Shown here in pieces: positions 1 to 10,695 of a DNA stretch of 64,000 bases; positions within the stretch are counted from its first letter, which is position 1; each line of letters starts with the position of its first letter. Location: positions 1-64,000 of the forward strand of contig NZ_LR214986.1 of assembly GCF_900660545.1 (NCBI RefSeq). Reading direction: 5' to 3'. Source of the DNA: Mycoplasmopsis cynos (GTDB lineage Bacteria; Bacillota_I; Bacilli_A; Mycoplasmatales; Metamycoplasmataceae). The notes below the pieces were generated by a model. It ran no database searches. It had not been told where the DNA came from and worked only from the letters and a program-made list of their open reading frames with translations. Made by a program: the position numbers and the translations under genes.

Positions 1-1389
1 ATGAATAGTATAAGAGAACAAATAGTTGATAATCAAATAAAAACTAATGAATTGAGAAGTTATTTTATAAATGAAATACCAGATAATATGATTTACCAAA
101 CTTTTTTTAAAAACGTTGAAGTTATTTCTTTTGATAACAATGAAGTAATAATAACTTTTTTTCATTATAACGGAGATAACGCTATGATTTATAATGAATT
201 TTATAAAGAGTCGATATCAAAAACTATTTGTGATGTTTTTGGAAAAGAATATAAATATAAAATCATTTCCAAAGAAGATGTAAATAAATATAAAAACATA
301 AATAAGCAATCATCAGAAAAAGAAGTTGTTAAACAAGTTAAATCTTTTATTGAAAATGAGTATTCAGATAAATTTACATTTGACACATATCTAAGAAGTG
401 AATTTAACAAAGAATGCGTTGACATATGTAAAGATATCGCAGAACAAAAATCAGATCTAAATATTTTATTTATTTCAGGAGCTTCAGGAATTGGAAAAAC
501 ACATCTATTACAAGCTGTGGGGAATAGATTTGAAGAAAGAGGAAAAAAATCAATATACATAAATCCCTTAATATTTAATAAAAAAATATTATTAGCATTA
601 CAAGAAAATAATTCAACTTATATTACTAAAATACTTAACCATCTTTCTTCTGTTGACATTGTTTTATTTGATGATTTTCAAATATTTGGCGAAGGGCAAA
701 AAAAGCAAACAAAAAACTTTATTTATCAAATCATTGATGCGAGAATACATAAAAATAAACCAACAATCATTTCAACTGAAATGGATATAAAAGATATAGA
801 ACCTATGTTTGATGAGCGCCTATTAACAAGGATTCAATCGGGGTTTTTAAGTAAAATAAAAAAACCAAAAGAAAGTGAATATAAATGTTTATTGGATTTT
901 TTATTTGAAAAAAATAATATAAATGTTGATATTGTTGATGAAGAATCTAAATCCTTTTTAATTAAAGAATATTCGAGCTCAATTCGATCATTACTAGGTG
1001 TTGTCGCAAAAGTTAAATACTATAAAAACGACTTAATGAATGCAACTTATGCATTTAATGTAGTCAAAAATATTTTTGGAGATAGTACATCATTATCAAT
1101 CGTAACAACTCCTGAAATAATAATTAAAAAAGTTTCTTCTTATTATAAAGTAACAGCAAAAGAAATAATGGGGAAAACAAGAAGAAAAGAGATAGTAATA
1201 GCTAGACATATATGCATTATATTAATGGATAATTTATTAAGTATGTCATCGACCGAAATAGGAAAAGTATTAAACAAAGACCACACAACCGTTTTGAACG
1301 CTTTAAAAAAATCTAAAAACGAAGGAACTGAATCATCTATTAAACTGGCAATAGAACAAATAAAAAAAGATATACGCACAAGCAAATAA
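1..1389 (+). CDS. dnaA: Chromosomal replication initiator protein DnaA
   Basis: DnaA binds DnaA boxes at oriC, melts the origin and recruits the helicase. The 462-aa product has the AAA+ P-loop GASGIGKT at residues 160-167, a Walker B-like segment (FDDFQ) near 223, and a C-terminal DNA-binding domain with the signature region near residues 400-435 (IARHI, then DHTTVLN). Length matches bacterial DnaA. The window opens exactly at the ATG, so its promoter and any upstream origin sequence are not visible. dnaN follows after 140 bases, the usual mycoplasma order. This gene has no in-frame TGA, so it reads through in either genetic code. Confidence 0.98.
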   Translation: MNSIREQIVDNQIKTNELRSYFINEIPDNMIYQTFFKNVEVISFDNNEVIITFFHYNGDNAMIYNEFYKESISKTICDVFGKEYKYKIISKEDVNKYKNINKQSSEKEVVKQVKSFIENEYSDKFTFDTYLRSEFNKECVDICKDIAEQKSDLNILFISGASGIGKTHLLQAVGNRFEERGKKSIYINPLIFNKKILLALQENNSTYITKILNHLSSVDIVLFDDFQIFGEGQKKQTKNFIYQIIDARIHKNKPTIISTEMDIKDIEPMFDERLLTRIQSGFLSKIKKPKESEYKCLLDFLFEKNNINVDIVDEESKSFLIKEYSSSIRSLLGVVAKVKYYKNDLMNATYAFNVVKNIFGDSTSLSIVTTPEIIIKKVSSYYKVTAKEIMGKTRRKEIVIARHICIILMDNLLSMSSTEIGKVLNKDHTTVLNALKKSKNEGTESSIKLAIEQIKKDIRTSK

Positions 1390-1529
1390 CAAATAAGTAA
1401 GAATAAAATAACAATTAAAATATTGTATAAAAATGCTTCTTAGTACTATATATAAGATATTTTTTTAAAATTGTTATATCTTATTCACATAAATAACATA
1501 AAATAATATTATTAATATTAGGAGTTAAT
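1390..1529. other. dnaA-dnaN spacer, part of the likely oriC
   Basis: This 140-base, almost pure A+T spacer contains TTATTCACA at 1481-1489, one mismatch from the consensus DnaA box TTATCCACA. Mollicute origins usually lie on one or both sides of dnaA. Only one convincing box is visible, so calling this part of the origin is an inference from position and composition. Confidence 0.5.
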
Positions 1530-2663
1530 ATGAAATTTACAATTTCCAAAAATATTATCGAAAATACTATTGAATTTTTATCAACATTTGTTGATAACAT
1601 AGATACTTTTACTCCATTTAGAGGTATATATATAAAAATTAATAATAGTGAAATTACCTTTATTGGGGGAAATTCAAATATAGCAGCAAAAAAAACTTTA
1701 CAAATTGATGAAAAAAATATAAAATTAGAAATTCCTGGAAAAATGTTGATAAATACATTATTATTAAAAAATCTTATAAAAAAATTTGATAAAGAAATAA
1801 CTTTTATAAAAAACGAAAACTCTTTAGAAATTTATGAAAAAAACACAAGATATACTCTAACTTTACTAGATGAATCTAAATATCCAGATTTAAATTTTAA
1901 TTTACCTAGTAATAATACTACAATAAATTCAAAAGAATTTAGTGAAGCGATTAATAATGTTTATATATCAACTAATTTATCAAACGACAAAACTCACGGA
2001 ATAACTTCTAATCCTGTAACGAAAACTATTAATTTAAAATCTATTAATAATAAAATTAGATTAACAGCGACAGATAGTTATAGATTATCTTCTTGTACTT
2101 TTAAAACTGACCAAAATATGGATATTGACATTAACATAGACAATAGAAATTTTAAAAAGTTATATAGTAAAGAAATGCCTTCTGAGGTTAATTTATTTTT
2201 TGAAAATAACAGATTAGGTATTTTTTACAAAAACACCATTATATATACCCACACAACACCTATAAAATATATAGACGTAGATAATATTTTAAAGATTGAT
2301 GAAAAAAATAAAAAAATAAAAATAAAAATAAAAAAAGAAGAATTATCAAAAGTAATAAACAAAACTGTTTTTTATTCTCCTGAAAAAATAAGAAGACTAC
2401 AATTCTTTATAACAGAAAACGAAATAAAAACTACTTTTGAAATCCCGGAAATTGGTATTTCTGAATATATTACTACCGAATTTTCTTATAAAGGAAAAAA
2501 TCTAGAAATAGATATCGATTGACAATACATAAAAGAAAGTATTTCTGCATTTGATTCAGAAAATATAATTATTTATATCTCAAGCAATGAAGACAGAGTT
2601 TATCTTTTAGATGGTGAAAATGAAGATAATATCCAAATATTAACCCCTATTAGGAGATATTAA
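1530..2663 (+). CDS. dnaN: DNA polymerase III beta subunit (sliding clamp)
   Basis: The sliding clamp encircles DNA and tethers the PolC polymerase. The product is 377 aa, the normal clamp length, when the TGA at 2520-2522 is read as Trp; the standard code would end it about 47 residues early. The sequence is very rich in Lys, Asn and Ile, and the best local support is the central stretch IRLTATDSYRLS, typical of the clamp domain 2 core. GGAG at 1521-1524 precedes the ATG. The next gene begins on the base after the TAA, so dnaN and the S4 gene are probably co-transcribed. Confidence 0.95.
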
Positions 2664-2879
2664 ATGATAATAAAAATAAAAAGTGAATTTATAAAAATTT
2701 CTCAATTATTAAAATTTTCAAAAATTATAAACACAGGCGGCGAAATAAAAAAATTTTTAGAAGACAATCATGTAACTTTAAATGGCAAAAAAATTACATC
2801 AAGGAGTTCAAAAGTAAGGCCTGGTGATATTGTGTGAATAAACGAAGATTCTGTATTGAATATAGAAGAAGATGAATAG
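2664..2879 (+). CDS. S4-domain RNA-binding protein (YaaA/RlbA type)
   Basis: This 71-aa protein is essentially one S4 RNA-binding domain: FIKISQLLKF, GGEIKKFLEDN, VTLNGKKITSRSSKVRPGDIV. In Firmicutes a small S4 protein sits between dnaN and recF and is thought to act in ribosome assembly. Here it follows dnaN with no gap, but no recF follows. It contains one TGA Trp near the C-terminus. The family call is firm; the exact role is inferred. Confidence 0.85.
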
Positions 2880-3044
2880 TTATTTTTTTAATATAAATTA
2901 AATATAAAAGTATATAAGAAAATTATATGCTTTTTATACTATAGAATTTAAAAATTTTAGATTTATTTTTTATATTTAAAAAGATATGTTATATAATTAA
3001 TTTATACTGTCAAGCAAAAATGCTTGACACCAAAAGGAGGACAA
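2880..3044. promoter_or_regulatory. AT-rich leader and probable promoter of rpsP-trmD-rplS
   Basis: The spacer holds ATAATT-type -10 candidates around 2990-3000 and a short inverted pair, GTCAAGCA / TGCTTGAC, at 3009-3028. A very strong Shine-Dalgarno AAAGGAGG (3032-3039) follows and selects the ATG at 3045. The hairpin next to the ribosome-binding site could be regulatory, but this is only inferred. Confidence 0.4.
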
Positions 3045-3272
3045 ATGGTAAAGATTAGATTAAAAAGAATGGGTAGCAAGTTTAAACCAGTATATAAAAT
3101 AGTTGTTGCTGATGCTAGAGCTCCCCGTGATGGAAAATTTATTGAGGCACTTGGTCATTATAATCCAAATACGAAAGAACTTGTTTTAAATAAAGAATTA
3201 ACTAATAAATGACTTTCTTTAGGCGCTAAACCAACAGACACTGTTTCAACATTGATGAAGAGAAATAAATAA
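3045..3272 (+). CDS. rpsP: 30S ribosomal protein S16
   Basis: S16 is a small-subunit protein needed for 30S assembly. The 75-aa product begins [12 protein letters not shown] and contains the family stretch [18 protein letters not shown]. The start at 3045 is preferred over an in-frame ATG 21 bases upstream because AAAGGAGG lies directly before 3045 and the family starts there. One TGA Trp lies at 3210. trmD begins 5 bases after the stop. The rimM gene usually found between rpsP and trmD in Firmicutes is absent. Confidence 0.97.
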
Positions 3273-3277
3273 TTTTT

Positions 3278-3961
3278 ATGAAAGTTAATTTCTTAACAAT
3301 ATTTCCAAATTATTTTCAACCATTTAAAGATGAAAGCATAATTAACAAAGCTTTAAATAAAAAAATAATTGATATAAACGTCATAGATTTTAGAGAATTT
3401 TCGAAAAACAAACATAAAAAAGTTGATGATGAAATATATGGCGGCGGTCATGGTTTATTGTTACAAATAGAACCGATTGATTTAGCATTAGAAAGCTTAG
3501 AAAATAAAGGAGGCTATAAAATATTAGTTTCACCACAAGGTAAAACATTTAATCAAACTATAGCCAATTGACTTTCTGATAAAAAAGAAATAACTTTTAT
3601 TTGCGGTAGGTATGAAGGTTTTGATGAAAGGATAGTAGATCTTGTTGATGCGGAATTATCTATTGGTGATTTTGTTTTAACAGGAGGGGAGTTACCCGCG
3701 ATGGTAATGGCGGATAGTATTATAAGACTTGTTCCCGGTGTTATAAATAAAGATTCGTATCAAAATGATTCATTCCAAAATAAAGGATTATTAGATTATC
3801 CGCAATATACAAGACCAAGGGAATATAAAGGAAAAAAAGTTCCCGAAGTATTATTTAATGGAAATCATAAAGAAATTAATGAATGAAAATTGAAAGCTCA
3901 ATGAGAAAAAACTCTAAAAAATAGACCAGACATTATAGAAAGGTTAGAAAATGAGAAATAA
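3278..3961 (+). CDS. trmD: tRNA (guanine-37-N1)-methyltransferase
   Basis: TrmD methylates G37 next to the anticodon of a subset of tRNAs using SAM and prevents frameshifting. The 227-aa product shows the SPOUT-family signatures DEIYGGGHG (around residue 50), [12 protein letters not shown] (around 110) and [12 protein letters not shown] (around 130), the trefoil-knot SAM site. Several in-frame TGA codons encode Trp. Its end overlaps the rplS start by 11 bases, which suggests translational coupling. Confidence 0.97.
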
Positions 3962-4301
3962 ATTATTAGAAATAGTAGAAAAACCACAATTACGTACCGA
4001 TATTATTGAATTTAAAACAGGAGATAATGTTAAAGTTCACGTACGTATACGTGAAGGTGAAAAAGAACGTATTCAGGTTTTTGAAGGTTTAGTCATATCT
4101 AAAAAGGAATCAGGGACTAGAGAAAGTTTTACAGTTAGAAAAATTTCATATGGTATTGGTGTAGAAAGAACATTTCCTGTTAATTCACCATTAATCGCGC
4201 ATATTGAAGTTGTTAGATCAAATAAAGTTCGTAGAAAAAGATTGTTCTATATGAGAAACCGTAAAGGAAAAAGTGCCCGTCTTAAAGAAATTAAAAAATA
4301 A
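3951..4301 (+). CDS. rplS: 50S ribosomal protein L19
   Basis: L19 lies at the 30S/50S interface. The 116-aa product has the conserved segments [35 protein letters not shown] and the basic tail [11 protein letters not shown], at normal family length. It is the last gene of rpsP-trmD-rplS, starting inside trmD, and is followed by a strong two-way terminator at 4358-4387. Confidence 0.97.
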   Translation: MRNKLLEIVEKPQLRTDIIEFKTGDNVKVHVRIREGEKERIQVFEGLVISKKESGTRESFTVRKISYGIGVERTFPVNSPLIAHIEVVRSNKVRRKRLFYMRNRKGKSARLKEIKK

Positions 4302-4357
4302 TTTCATTGTCCTTTATAAAAATTTTATTTATTCTTTATGAATGGATAAAACAATTT

Positions 4358-4387
4358 AAAAAAGCCAGATTTAAATCTGGCTTTTTT
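4358..4387. terminator. Bidirectional terminator between rplS and the DUF31 gene
   Basis: A near-perfect palindrome: AAAAAAGCCAGAT, then a short centre, then ATCTGGCTTTTTT. It has A and T tails on both sides, so it can end the rplS operon (+) and the converging lipoprotein gene (-). Confidence 0.9.
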
Positions 4388-4391
4388 AAAC

Positions 4392-5849
4392 TTAAAATTC
4401 AATCATTTCAAATTTATCGGGACTGTTTTTAATTTCTGCTTCTAAGTGTTTTTTAAATGAATTTTGATTATTATTTGTTTCATAGCCAAAATAGTCATAA
4501 TCTTGTGATGATAATAAACCAAAACCATATTCATCATCGCTAATATTTTGCATAAATAATGCTATCATATCATTATTTTCATCAACAACCAAACTACCTG
4601 ACGCTCCTGAAATTAAATCATATTTTAATTTCGGAGAATCATCTTTTTGAATGAAAGTTCTAAAAAAACCATATTTTTCATATTCTCTTGCTTGGTCGTT
4701 TATTGTTACTGTTCTTATTTTACTAATAATATGTTCTCTATATCTTCTTCCTGTGAACCCTGCATAATCATCTAGAGGGAAGGAAGCTAAATGTAAGTTA
4801 ACATAATCATTAGAATTTAAATGCTTAGTTTTTTTACTTAATTTAAGAGGTTTTATTTTTTTTCATTCATTTAAATAATTTAAAATTTTAATATTGTTTT
4901 CTTTTTTTGCTTTTTCTATGATAGGACTTATATCAATAATAGAAATTGATATATCAGCATTATTATAGTTTTTGTTTTTTATATTACCTTGCTTTCTTGG
5001 TGTTTGCTCTTTTGACTCTCAAAAATCAAATACAAAATTATTATATTCAACATCAATTGAAATGTCTTTATCAGCATTTTTAACTTTATTATCATCTGCT
5101 GAGGAAATTAAAAATTTTTTAAGTACTTGCCTATTAGCTCATCTATTTTTTAATATGTTTGATACGTGCCTATTAGTAATAAAATAATAACGTTGATCAT
5201 TAGGATCAGACGGTTTTACCTTAGCGATCATTGTTGAAGTACCACCCCCAACAACAAAAACTCTTTTTCTTAAGTTTTCAAAAATTTTATTTTTATTCAG
5301 TGAAACATCTAATCTTTTTCCTTCTTTTTCATTTTTATAAAATTCTTCGTTTGATGAGAGTTTAGCGAAGTGACTATTATTTAATATTTTTGAAGTAATA
5401 GAAAAGTTTTCGTCTTTGCCGTCATAAACATAATAAGAAACATCAACAACAGTACTGTATTTTTCTATAAAAAAAGTATCATTAGATGATTCGTTTAAAT
5501 TAAATGTAAAATGTTTATCACTTGATGACTTTAATTTTAGTTCTATTTCATTTTTATTATTTATCGAAGCTTTATATAATAAATTTATTTTAGATGATAT
5601 TTCTTTTTTTTCATTTTCTATAATGATATTAATATCTTCTAATATTTTCTTTTCTTTTGAAACAGAAATACTTTCATTTTCGATTGCTTTTAAGTATTCC
5701 TGATATTTTTTATGACCCTTTATTTTATTTAATGAACTACGCAACGTAGGTAATTTAACTTTTCCGTATTTACAAGCAACCATTGTCGTGAAACAAGCGA
5801 AGCCTAAACTAAGAAAAAATAATTTTCTAAATTTCATCTTATTTTTCAT
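4392..5849 (-). CDS. DUF31-family (MIP-like) serine-protease lipoprotein
   Basis: The 485-aa product is probably a surface lipoprotein with a trypsin-like fold related to mycoplasma DUF31 / immunoglobulin-protease (MIP) proteins. It has a signal peptide and lipobox (TTMVAC, Cys about residue 26), a coiled N-terminal part, then a protease region with YYFITNRHV (His228) and SGASGSLVV (Ser417). These match the catalytic His and Ser of the fold; the Asp was not assigned. At least four TGA codons encode Trp. It is shorter than many DUF31 proteins. The first ATG (5849) overlaps the ligA stop by 11 bases; a second ATG at 5837 avoids overlap, so the start is uncertain. The substrate is unknown, and no immunoglobulin-binding partner gene is adjacent. 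Confidence 0.82.
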
Positions 5850-7830
5850 CCTTTTTAATTAATTTTAAAAATTGCTCTTCGTTTATTATTTTTATATCAT
5901 ATTTTAATGCAGCAATCATTTTTGAACTATTTGTATTTTTTTCATTAGTTATTAAATAGTCTAAATTTTTATTAACGCTTTTCAATAATCTTCCGTTATT
6001 TTCTTTTATTTTTTGTTCATAGAACGATCTTGAATAATTTAATTTTCCTGTAATTACAAAAGAAAGATTATTTAAAGTATGACTTTTTTTAGTAGAATGG
6101 GTTTGATATTTAAATATTTCATCAAATTTAATTAATAAGTCTTTATTCTGCTTTATATACTCTTTTAATTCATAAATAATTGAAGGGCCAATAGTGTTTA
6201 CTTTTTCTAATTCTTCAAAATTTATATTTATTAATTCCTTAAAATTACTAATTTTTTCTGCAATAATTTCAGCAACAGAAAGCCCGATGTGTTTTATACC
6301 AATTCCATATAGAACATTTAAAAATTGTGTGTTTTTCGCTTTTTCGATACTATCTAGTATTTTATTTATTTTAGTTTCTTGAAAATTTCTTAGTTTTAAA
6401 ATCTCATTTTTAAAATTTTTTAATTTGAAAATGGAAATTAAATCACTAATAAAACCGTATTTATAAAATAATTCGATATTTTTTTCGCCTAAAGTATTGA
6501 TGTCGAGTGCTTTTTTGCTTGTGAAGTGTATTATTGAACGAATCTTTTTTTCATTACAATTTGCATTTAAACAAAATTGATCAACTAAGTTATCAAGATT
6601 AACCAATATAGAATCACAACTTGGGCAATATTTAATTTTTTCATAATAATTTATCGAGTGCTTTTTACTTAATCCTGTAATTTTAGGAATTATTTCACCT
6701 GATTTTATTAAGATTATTTCATCCCCAATATTTATATTTAATTCTTTTATAAATTCACTATTATGAAGAGTTGCTTTTCTGACAGTGGTTTGAGCTAATG
6801 TAACAGGCTCAATTTCTGCGATATAACTAATTTTTCCTGTTCTTCCAACTGTTGGAATTATATTTTTAATAATTGATTTTGCTTCTTCTGTTTCGAATTT
6901 GTAAGCAATTGCATATTTTGGGAATTTTGCAGTTAAACCAAAATTGTTTCATAAATCAAATTTATTTACTTTTAAAACAAAACCATCACATTCAAAATCA
7001 AATGATTTTTTTAATTCTTTAAACTTAAAAACATAGTTTCAAATCTCCTCAAAGAGACTGCTTTTCTCTATGTAGGGGCTAGTATTAAAGCCTAAGGTTT
7101 TTAATTTATGTATAGCGTCCGTTTGTGTCTGTATATTATGTTCTAACGGATCAACAATATTATAAATAATGGTTGATAAATTTCTTTCTTTAATTGTTGA
7201 ATTATCTAATTGTTGAATTGTTCCAGAAGCTGCATTTCTTGGATTTGCAAAAGGTTTTTCATTATTTAAAACTCTTTTTTGATTGATTAGAACAAATTGA
7301 GATTTTGGTAGATAAACTTCACCCCTAACTTCTAATGTTTTTTTATAATTAATTATTTTTGGAACATCAGCTATTTCTTTAATGTTATTAGTGATATCAT
7401 TTCCGATTTGTCCAGTTCCTCGAGTTACAGCTCTAACCAAAATTCCTTCTTCATAATGTAAAGAAATTGATGCACCATCAATTTTCGGTTCCAAGCTAAA
7501 CTCAACTTTTTTACTTATTTTTTTAATTACATCATTATAAAATTTTTCTAAATCTTGTTTTGAGTATGCTTTTGCCAAAGAAAGCATAGGACTATTATGT
7601 TTAAACTCTTTAAAGCCTTTAACAATATTACCGCCAACTTTTTTTGTTGGAGAATTAATTGAAATAAATTCTGGATATTGTTGCTCAAGAATTTCTAATT
7701 TTCTTAATTCTATATCATATTTATTATCTGATATAGAAGGTTCAGAAAGAACATAATATTCATGATTTCACTTATTGATTTTATCAACTAATTCATCAAT
7801 CTTTTTTTTGATATTTTGGTTTATATTCAT
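5839..7830 (-). CDS. ligA: NAD-dependent DNA ligase
   Basis: LigA seals nicks in replication and repair, using NAD to adenylate itself. The 663-aa product contains the adenylation motif EPKIDG with Lys116, RGTGQIGNDITNN, a four-Cys zinc finger (KYCPSC then CLNANC) near residues 400-425, helix-hairpin-helix repeats, and a C-terminal BRCT domain beginning near FVITGKLNYSR. Length is normal. Several in-frame TGA codons encode Trp. It heads a two-gene minus-strand unit with the DUF31 lipoprotein. Confidence 0.97.
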
Positions 7831-7868
7831 AGTTTTATTTTATCATATTCTTATATTATGATGTTTTT

Positions 7869-7918
7869 AAAAATAGCAATATAAAACCATATGATCGCTA
7901 TTTATATTGCTATTTTTT
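7869..7918. terminator. Hairpin at the end of tsaD and upstream of ligA
   Basis: The arms AAAATAGCAATATAAA (7869-7884) and TTTATATTGCTATTTT (7901-7916) form a long stem with T/A tails. The right arm contains the tsaD stop codon, so it should end the minus-strand degV-tsaEBD transcript just before ligA. Confidence 0.75.
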
Positions 7919-8845
7919 ATTCTTTAATACTTTTAAATATGCTGATTGAGCAATCATTGCACCATTGTCAGTTGAATACTTAAGATCAGGAATTATAGTA
8001 TTTTTATGTAGCTTTATGAATTCTGATCTTAATAATTTATTAGCACTTACACCACCACCTAAAACTAAAGTTTTGACATTATATTTATCAAGCGCTAATT
8101 TAGTTTTATAAATTAGATAATCAACCGCAGTTCTTTGAAAACTTGTTGCGATTTGCACCTTATTAATTTTTTGATTTTTCATTTGGGCTTGATTTACAAT
8201 GTTTAATACTTGTGTTTTTAAACCACTAAATGAAAAATCTAACTCATTTTCAGTTTTTGGTTTAGTTAGTTTGATAAATTCTCCATTATATTCATTAAAT
8301 AATTTATCAATAATGGGCCCACCAGGAAAGCCTAAACCTAATTTACTTGAAATTTTGTCAAAAGCTTCTCCCACAGCGTCATCTAAAGTTTCGCCAATTA
8401 TACTAATATCATCAATATCTTTTGAATAAATTAATTGAGTATGTCCCCCAGAAACAAGTAAACATAAAGCAGGGAAGGTTATTTTGTGAGTTATTGTAGC
8501 AGAAAGAAAATGACCATTTAGATGATTGATTGGAATAAGTGGCTTATTTAATGAAATTGATAAAGCATTTGCAAATAAAAACCCAATTTGTAATGAACCG
8601 ATTAGACCAGGCTCTTTTGTGTATGCTATATAACTAATTTTTGTTAAGTCATATTTTTTTTGAATAATTTTTTGAATTATTGAAATATTTTTTACATGCT
8701 CTCTTGAAGCTAGTTCTGGAATAGTGCCCCCAAATTCTTTAAAAATGTCAATTTGAGAAATTGTTCACATATCTAAAACTTTTCCATCTTCTAATAGAGC
8801 AAGTGAAGTATCATCGTGTGATGTTTCAATACCTAAAATAAGCAT
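7910..8845 (-). CDS. tsaD: tRNA threonylcarbamoyladenosine synthase subunit TsaD
   Basis: TsaD transfers the threonylcarbamoyl group to A37 of ANN-decoding tRNAs. The 311-aa product begins MLILGIETSHDDTS and has the iron-binding motif NHLNGH (about residues 105-110), LLVSGGHTQLI, and a C-terminal LVLGGGVSANKLLR nucleotide-binding segment. The start overlaps the tsaB stop by one base (TAATG). With tsaE and tsaB just upstream it forms a complete t6A transfer complex; the TsaC partner gene is not in this window. Confidence 0.97.
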
Positions 8846-9405
8846 TATTTACCCCCGATTTGAGGTTTCTTTATATATAAAGGCTCAATATTTATAAGTT
8901 CACTTTCTAAAGTGAAAATATTTTTTATTTTAGAAAAATTTTTAATTAAGTCATCATAATTAAGATTACTTAAAGGAAGATTTTGTTGATTAAGTATTTT
9001 AATTTTTTTTAAATAATCTTTTGAATCAAAATCGTTATATGTTAGAAAAAAATATTTTTGTCCTTGTGCGTCTAAAATGAAATCTTTTTTATCATTATTT
9101 ATAAAATTTAAAATTTCAAATGTATTAGTAGTATAAATTTTTTGGTTTAATATTAATGCTATTGTTCTTAAAAAAATTAACGATGATCTAATCCCGGTAA
9201 AAAAACCAGGTCCTAAATTAGTGTAAAAAGCTTTTATATCACCTATATTAATGTTATTTTTTTGCAAAATGTATTTGAATTCATCAACTATTAGTTCCAC
9301 CTTTTTTTTATAATTTTTATAGTGTACATAATCAATAACTTTAAATTCATTTGTAAATAAAATTAATACAAAATCAGTGGTAGCAGTATCTAAAAAAATA
9401 TTCAT
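8845..9405 (-). CDS. tsaB: t6A biosynthesis protein TsaB
   Basis: TsaB is the scaffold partner of TsaD. The 186-aa protein starts MNIFLDTATTDFV and carries the family segment YTNLGPGFFTGIRSSL (about residues 62-77). It has the ASKHA fold but lacks the TsaD metal motif. It is shorter than E. coli TsaB, as is common in mollicutes. Both ends overlap its neighbours through TAATG junctions, so tsaE, tsaB and tsaD are very likely translationally coupled. Confidence 0.93.
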   Translation of the reverse strand: MNIFLDTATTDFVLILFTNEFKVIDYVHYKNYKKKVELIVDEFKYILQKNNINIGDIKAFYTNLGPGFFTGIRSSLIFLRTIALILNQKIYTTNTFEILNFINNDKKDFILDAQGQKYFFLTYNDFDSKDYLKKIKILNQQNLPLSNLNYDDLIKNFSKIKNIFTLESELINIEPLYIKKPQIGGK

Positions 9406-9800
9406 TATTTTTTCTCTATTCTAAACGTATGTGTTTGATCATTATTTAATGTAGTCTGAACTAAGATATATGATTTATAATCTAATTTGAATAAATTAGC
9501 TCATTCAATTGCTATGATATTATCTTCGAAATAGTCTTCAAATTCTTCGATATCACCTTTATAATTATATAAATCAATATGTATTAAACCATTGTAATTT
9601 TTCATATAATTGAATGAAGGAGAAGTGATATTTTCAACAATTCCAAGTTTTTTCGCAAGTTTTTTTACAAAAGTAGTTTTACCAGAACCTAATTCACCAT
9701 TAAGTAAAACAATTTTTACATCTCTTATATCATCAATTCAATCATTAATGATAATGTCTAATTCTGATTCATTGTTAAGTTTATATTCTTTTTTCTTCAT
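9405..9800 (-). CDS. tsaE: tRNA threonylcarbamoyladenosine ATPase TsaE
   Basis: TsaE is the small P-loop ATPase that recycles the TsaB-TsaD complex. The 131-aa product, read with TGA as Trp, has the Walker A motif GELGSGKTTF (near residue 39), SPSFNYM, HIDLYNY and IAIEWAN, the standard order of family motifs. The family normally has about 150 residues. It overlaps degV by about 20 bases upstream and tsaB by one base downstream. Confidence 0.95.
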
Positions 9801-10659
9801 AGAGACCTGAGTATTTATCTAAGGCGCTTGATAAATACTTTCCCTTTATAATAACGATAGCTTCTGGTCCAGTATGCACTGAAATAACATTTGGAATTGG
9901 CAATATAATTGGATTTAAAGAATATTTTTCATTAGCGTATTTAGATAAAGATACCATATCTTGTGTCATGCTCCCTAGTAAAACTAGTTCATCGTTATTT
10001 TCTTTTATTTGAAATTTTTCATCAAGAACATTTTGCAATGATTTAAAAAATATCCTTCCTTTCCCTTGTTTTTCTAGTGAACCATTTTCGAATCTAATCA
10101 AAGGAACTATTTTAAATAATTTAGCTATTGTAGCAGCACCTTTTGATAATCTTCCTCCTTTCACCAAGTATTCATTATGTTTTGGTAATAAAGTTATATC
10201 CAACTCTTTATTTGACCATTTTGAAGCTTCGCTAAAAGCATATTCAAATCCATTTTTGATCAAACTTTTTTTGAATTTTTCTATCCTAAATAAAATTGTT
10301 TGCGCAACATCAACGGAATCAACGATATAGATATTTTTTATATTATTTGAAATTAGTTTTAAGGAGTTGTACTGACTAGATAATTTAGAAGAAATGGGGA
10401 AAACAACTACTTTTTGATATTTCAATGCCAAATCTTCTAAAAGATTTTTTGAGTATCCTAGTGGAGTTGCAGATGTTTTAGCTGATTTTGACTGAAGATT
10501 AAAAAAATCAAAGAAATTTTTGTTATCAAAATCAATTCCATCATTGTATTTTTTTTCATTTATTTCAATTTGAAGAGGTAAAAAATAATAACCAAATTTT
10601 TCAGCTTGGTATTTATTTAAACCACATGATGAATCAATAACAATAGCAATATCTTTCAT
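9781..10659 (-). CDS. DegV-family (FakB-like) fatty-acid-binding protein
   Basis: DegV/FakB proteins hold a fatty acid for phosphorylation by FakA, feeding phospholipid synthesis. The 292-aa product begins MKDIAIVIDSSCGLN and has KTSATPLGY, VKGGRLSKGAA and SVHTGPEAIVI, the usual DegV ligand-pocket motifs. It leads the minus-strand operon degV-tsaE-tsaB-tsaD, and its end overlaps tsaE by about 20 bases. A fakA gene is not seen here. No functional link to t6A synthesis is evident. Confidence 0.93.
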   Translation of the reverse strand: MKDIAIVIDSSCGLNKYQAEKFGYYFLPLQIEINEKKYNDGIDFDNKNFFDFFNLQSKSAKTSATPLGYSKNLLEDLALKYQKVVVFPISSKLSSQYNSLKLISNNIKNIYIVDSVDVAQTILFRIEKFKKSLIKNGFEYAFSEASKWSNKELDITLLPKHNEYLVKGGRLSKGAATIAKLFKIVPLIRFENGSLEKQGKGRIFFKSLQNVLDEKFQIKENNDELVLLGSMTQDMVSLSKYANEKYSLNPIILPIPNVISVHTGPEAIVIIKGKYLSSALDKYSGLYEEKRI

Positions 10660-10695
10660 GGTTTTAATTATATTAAAATTTGCTATAATTAAAAA
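10660..10695. promoter_or_regulatory. Short divergent promoter region
   Basis: Only 36 bases separate degV (-) from the YtpR-like gene (+). CTATAATT at 10682-10689 supplies a -10-like box for the plus strand, leaving almost no 5' leader. Confidence 0.45.
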
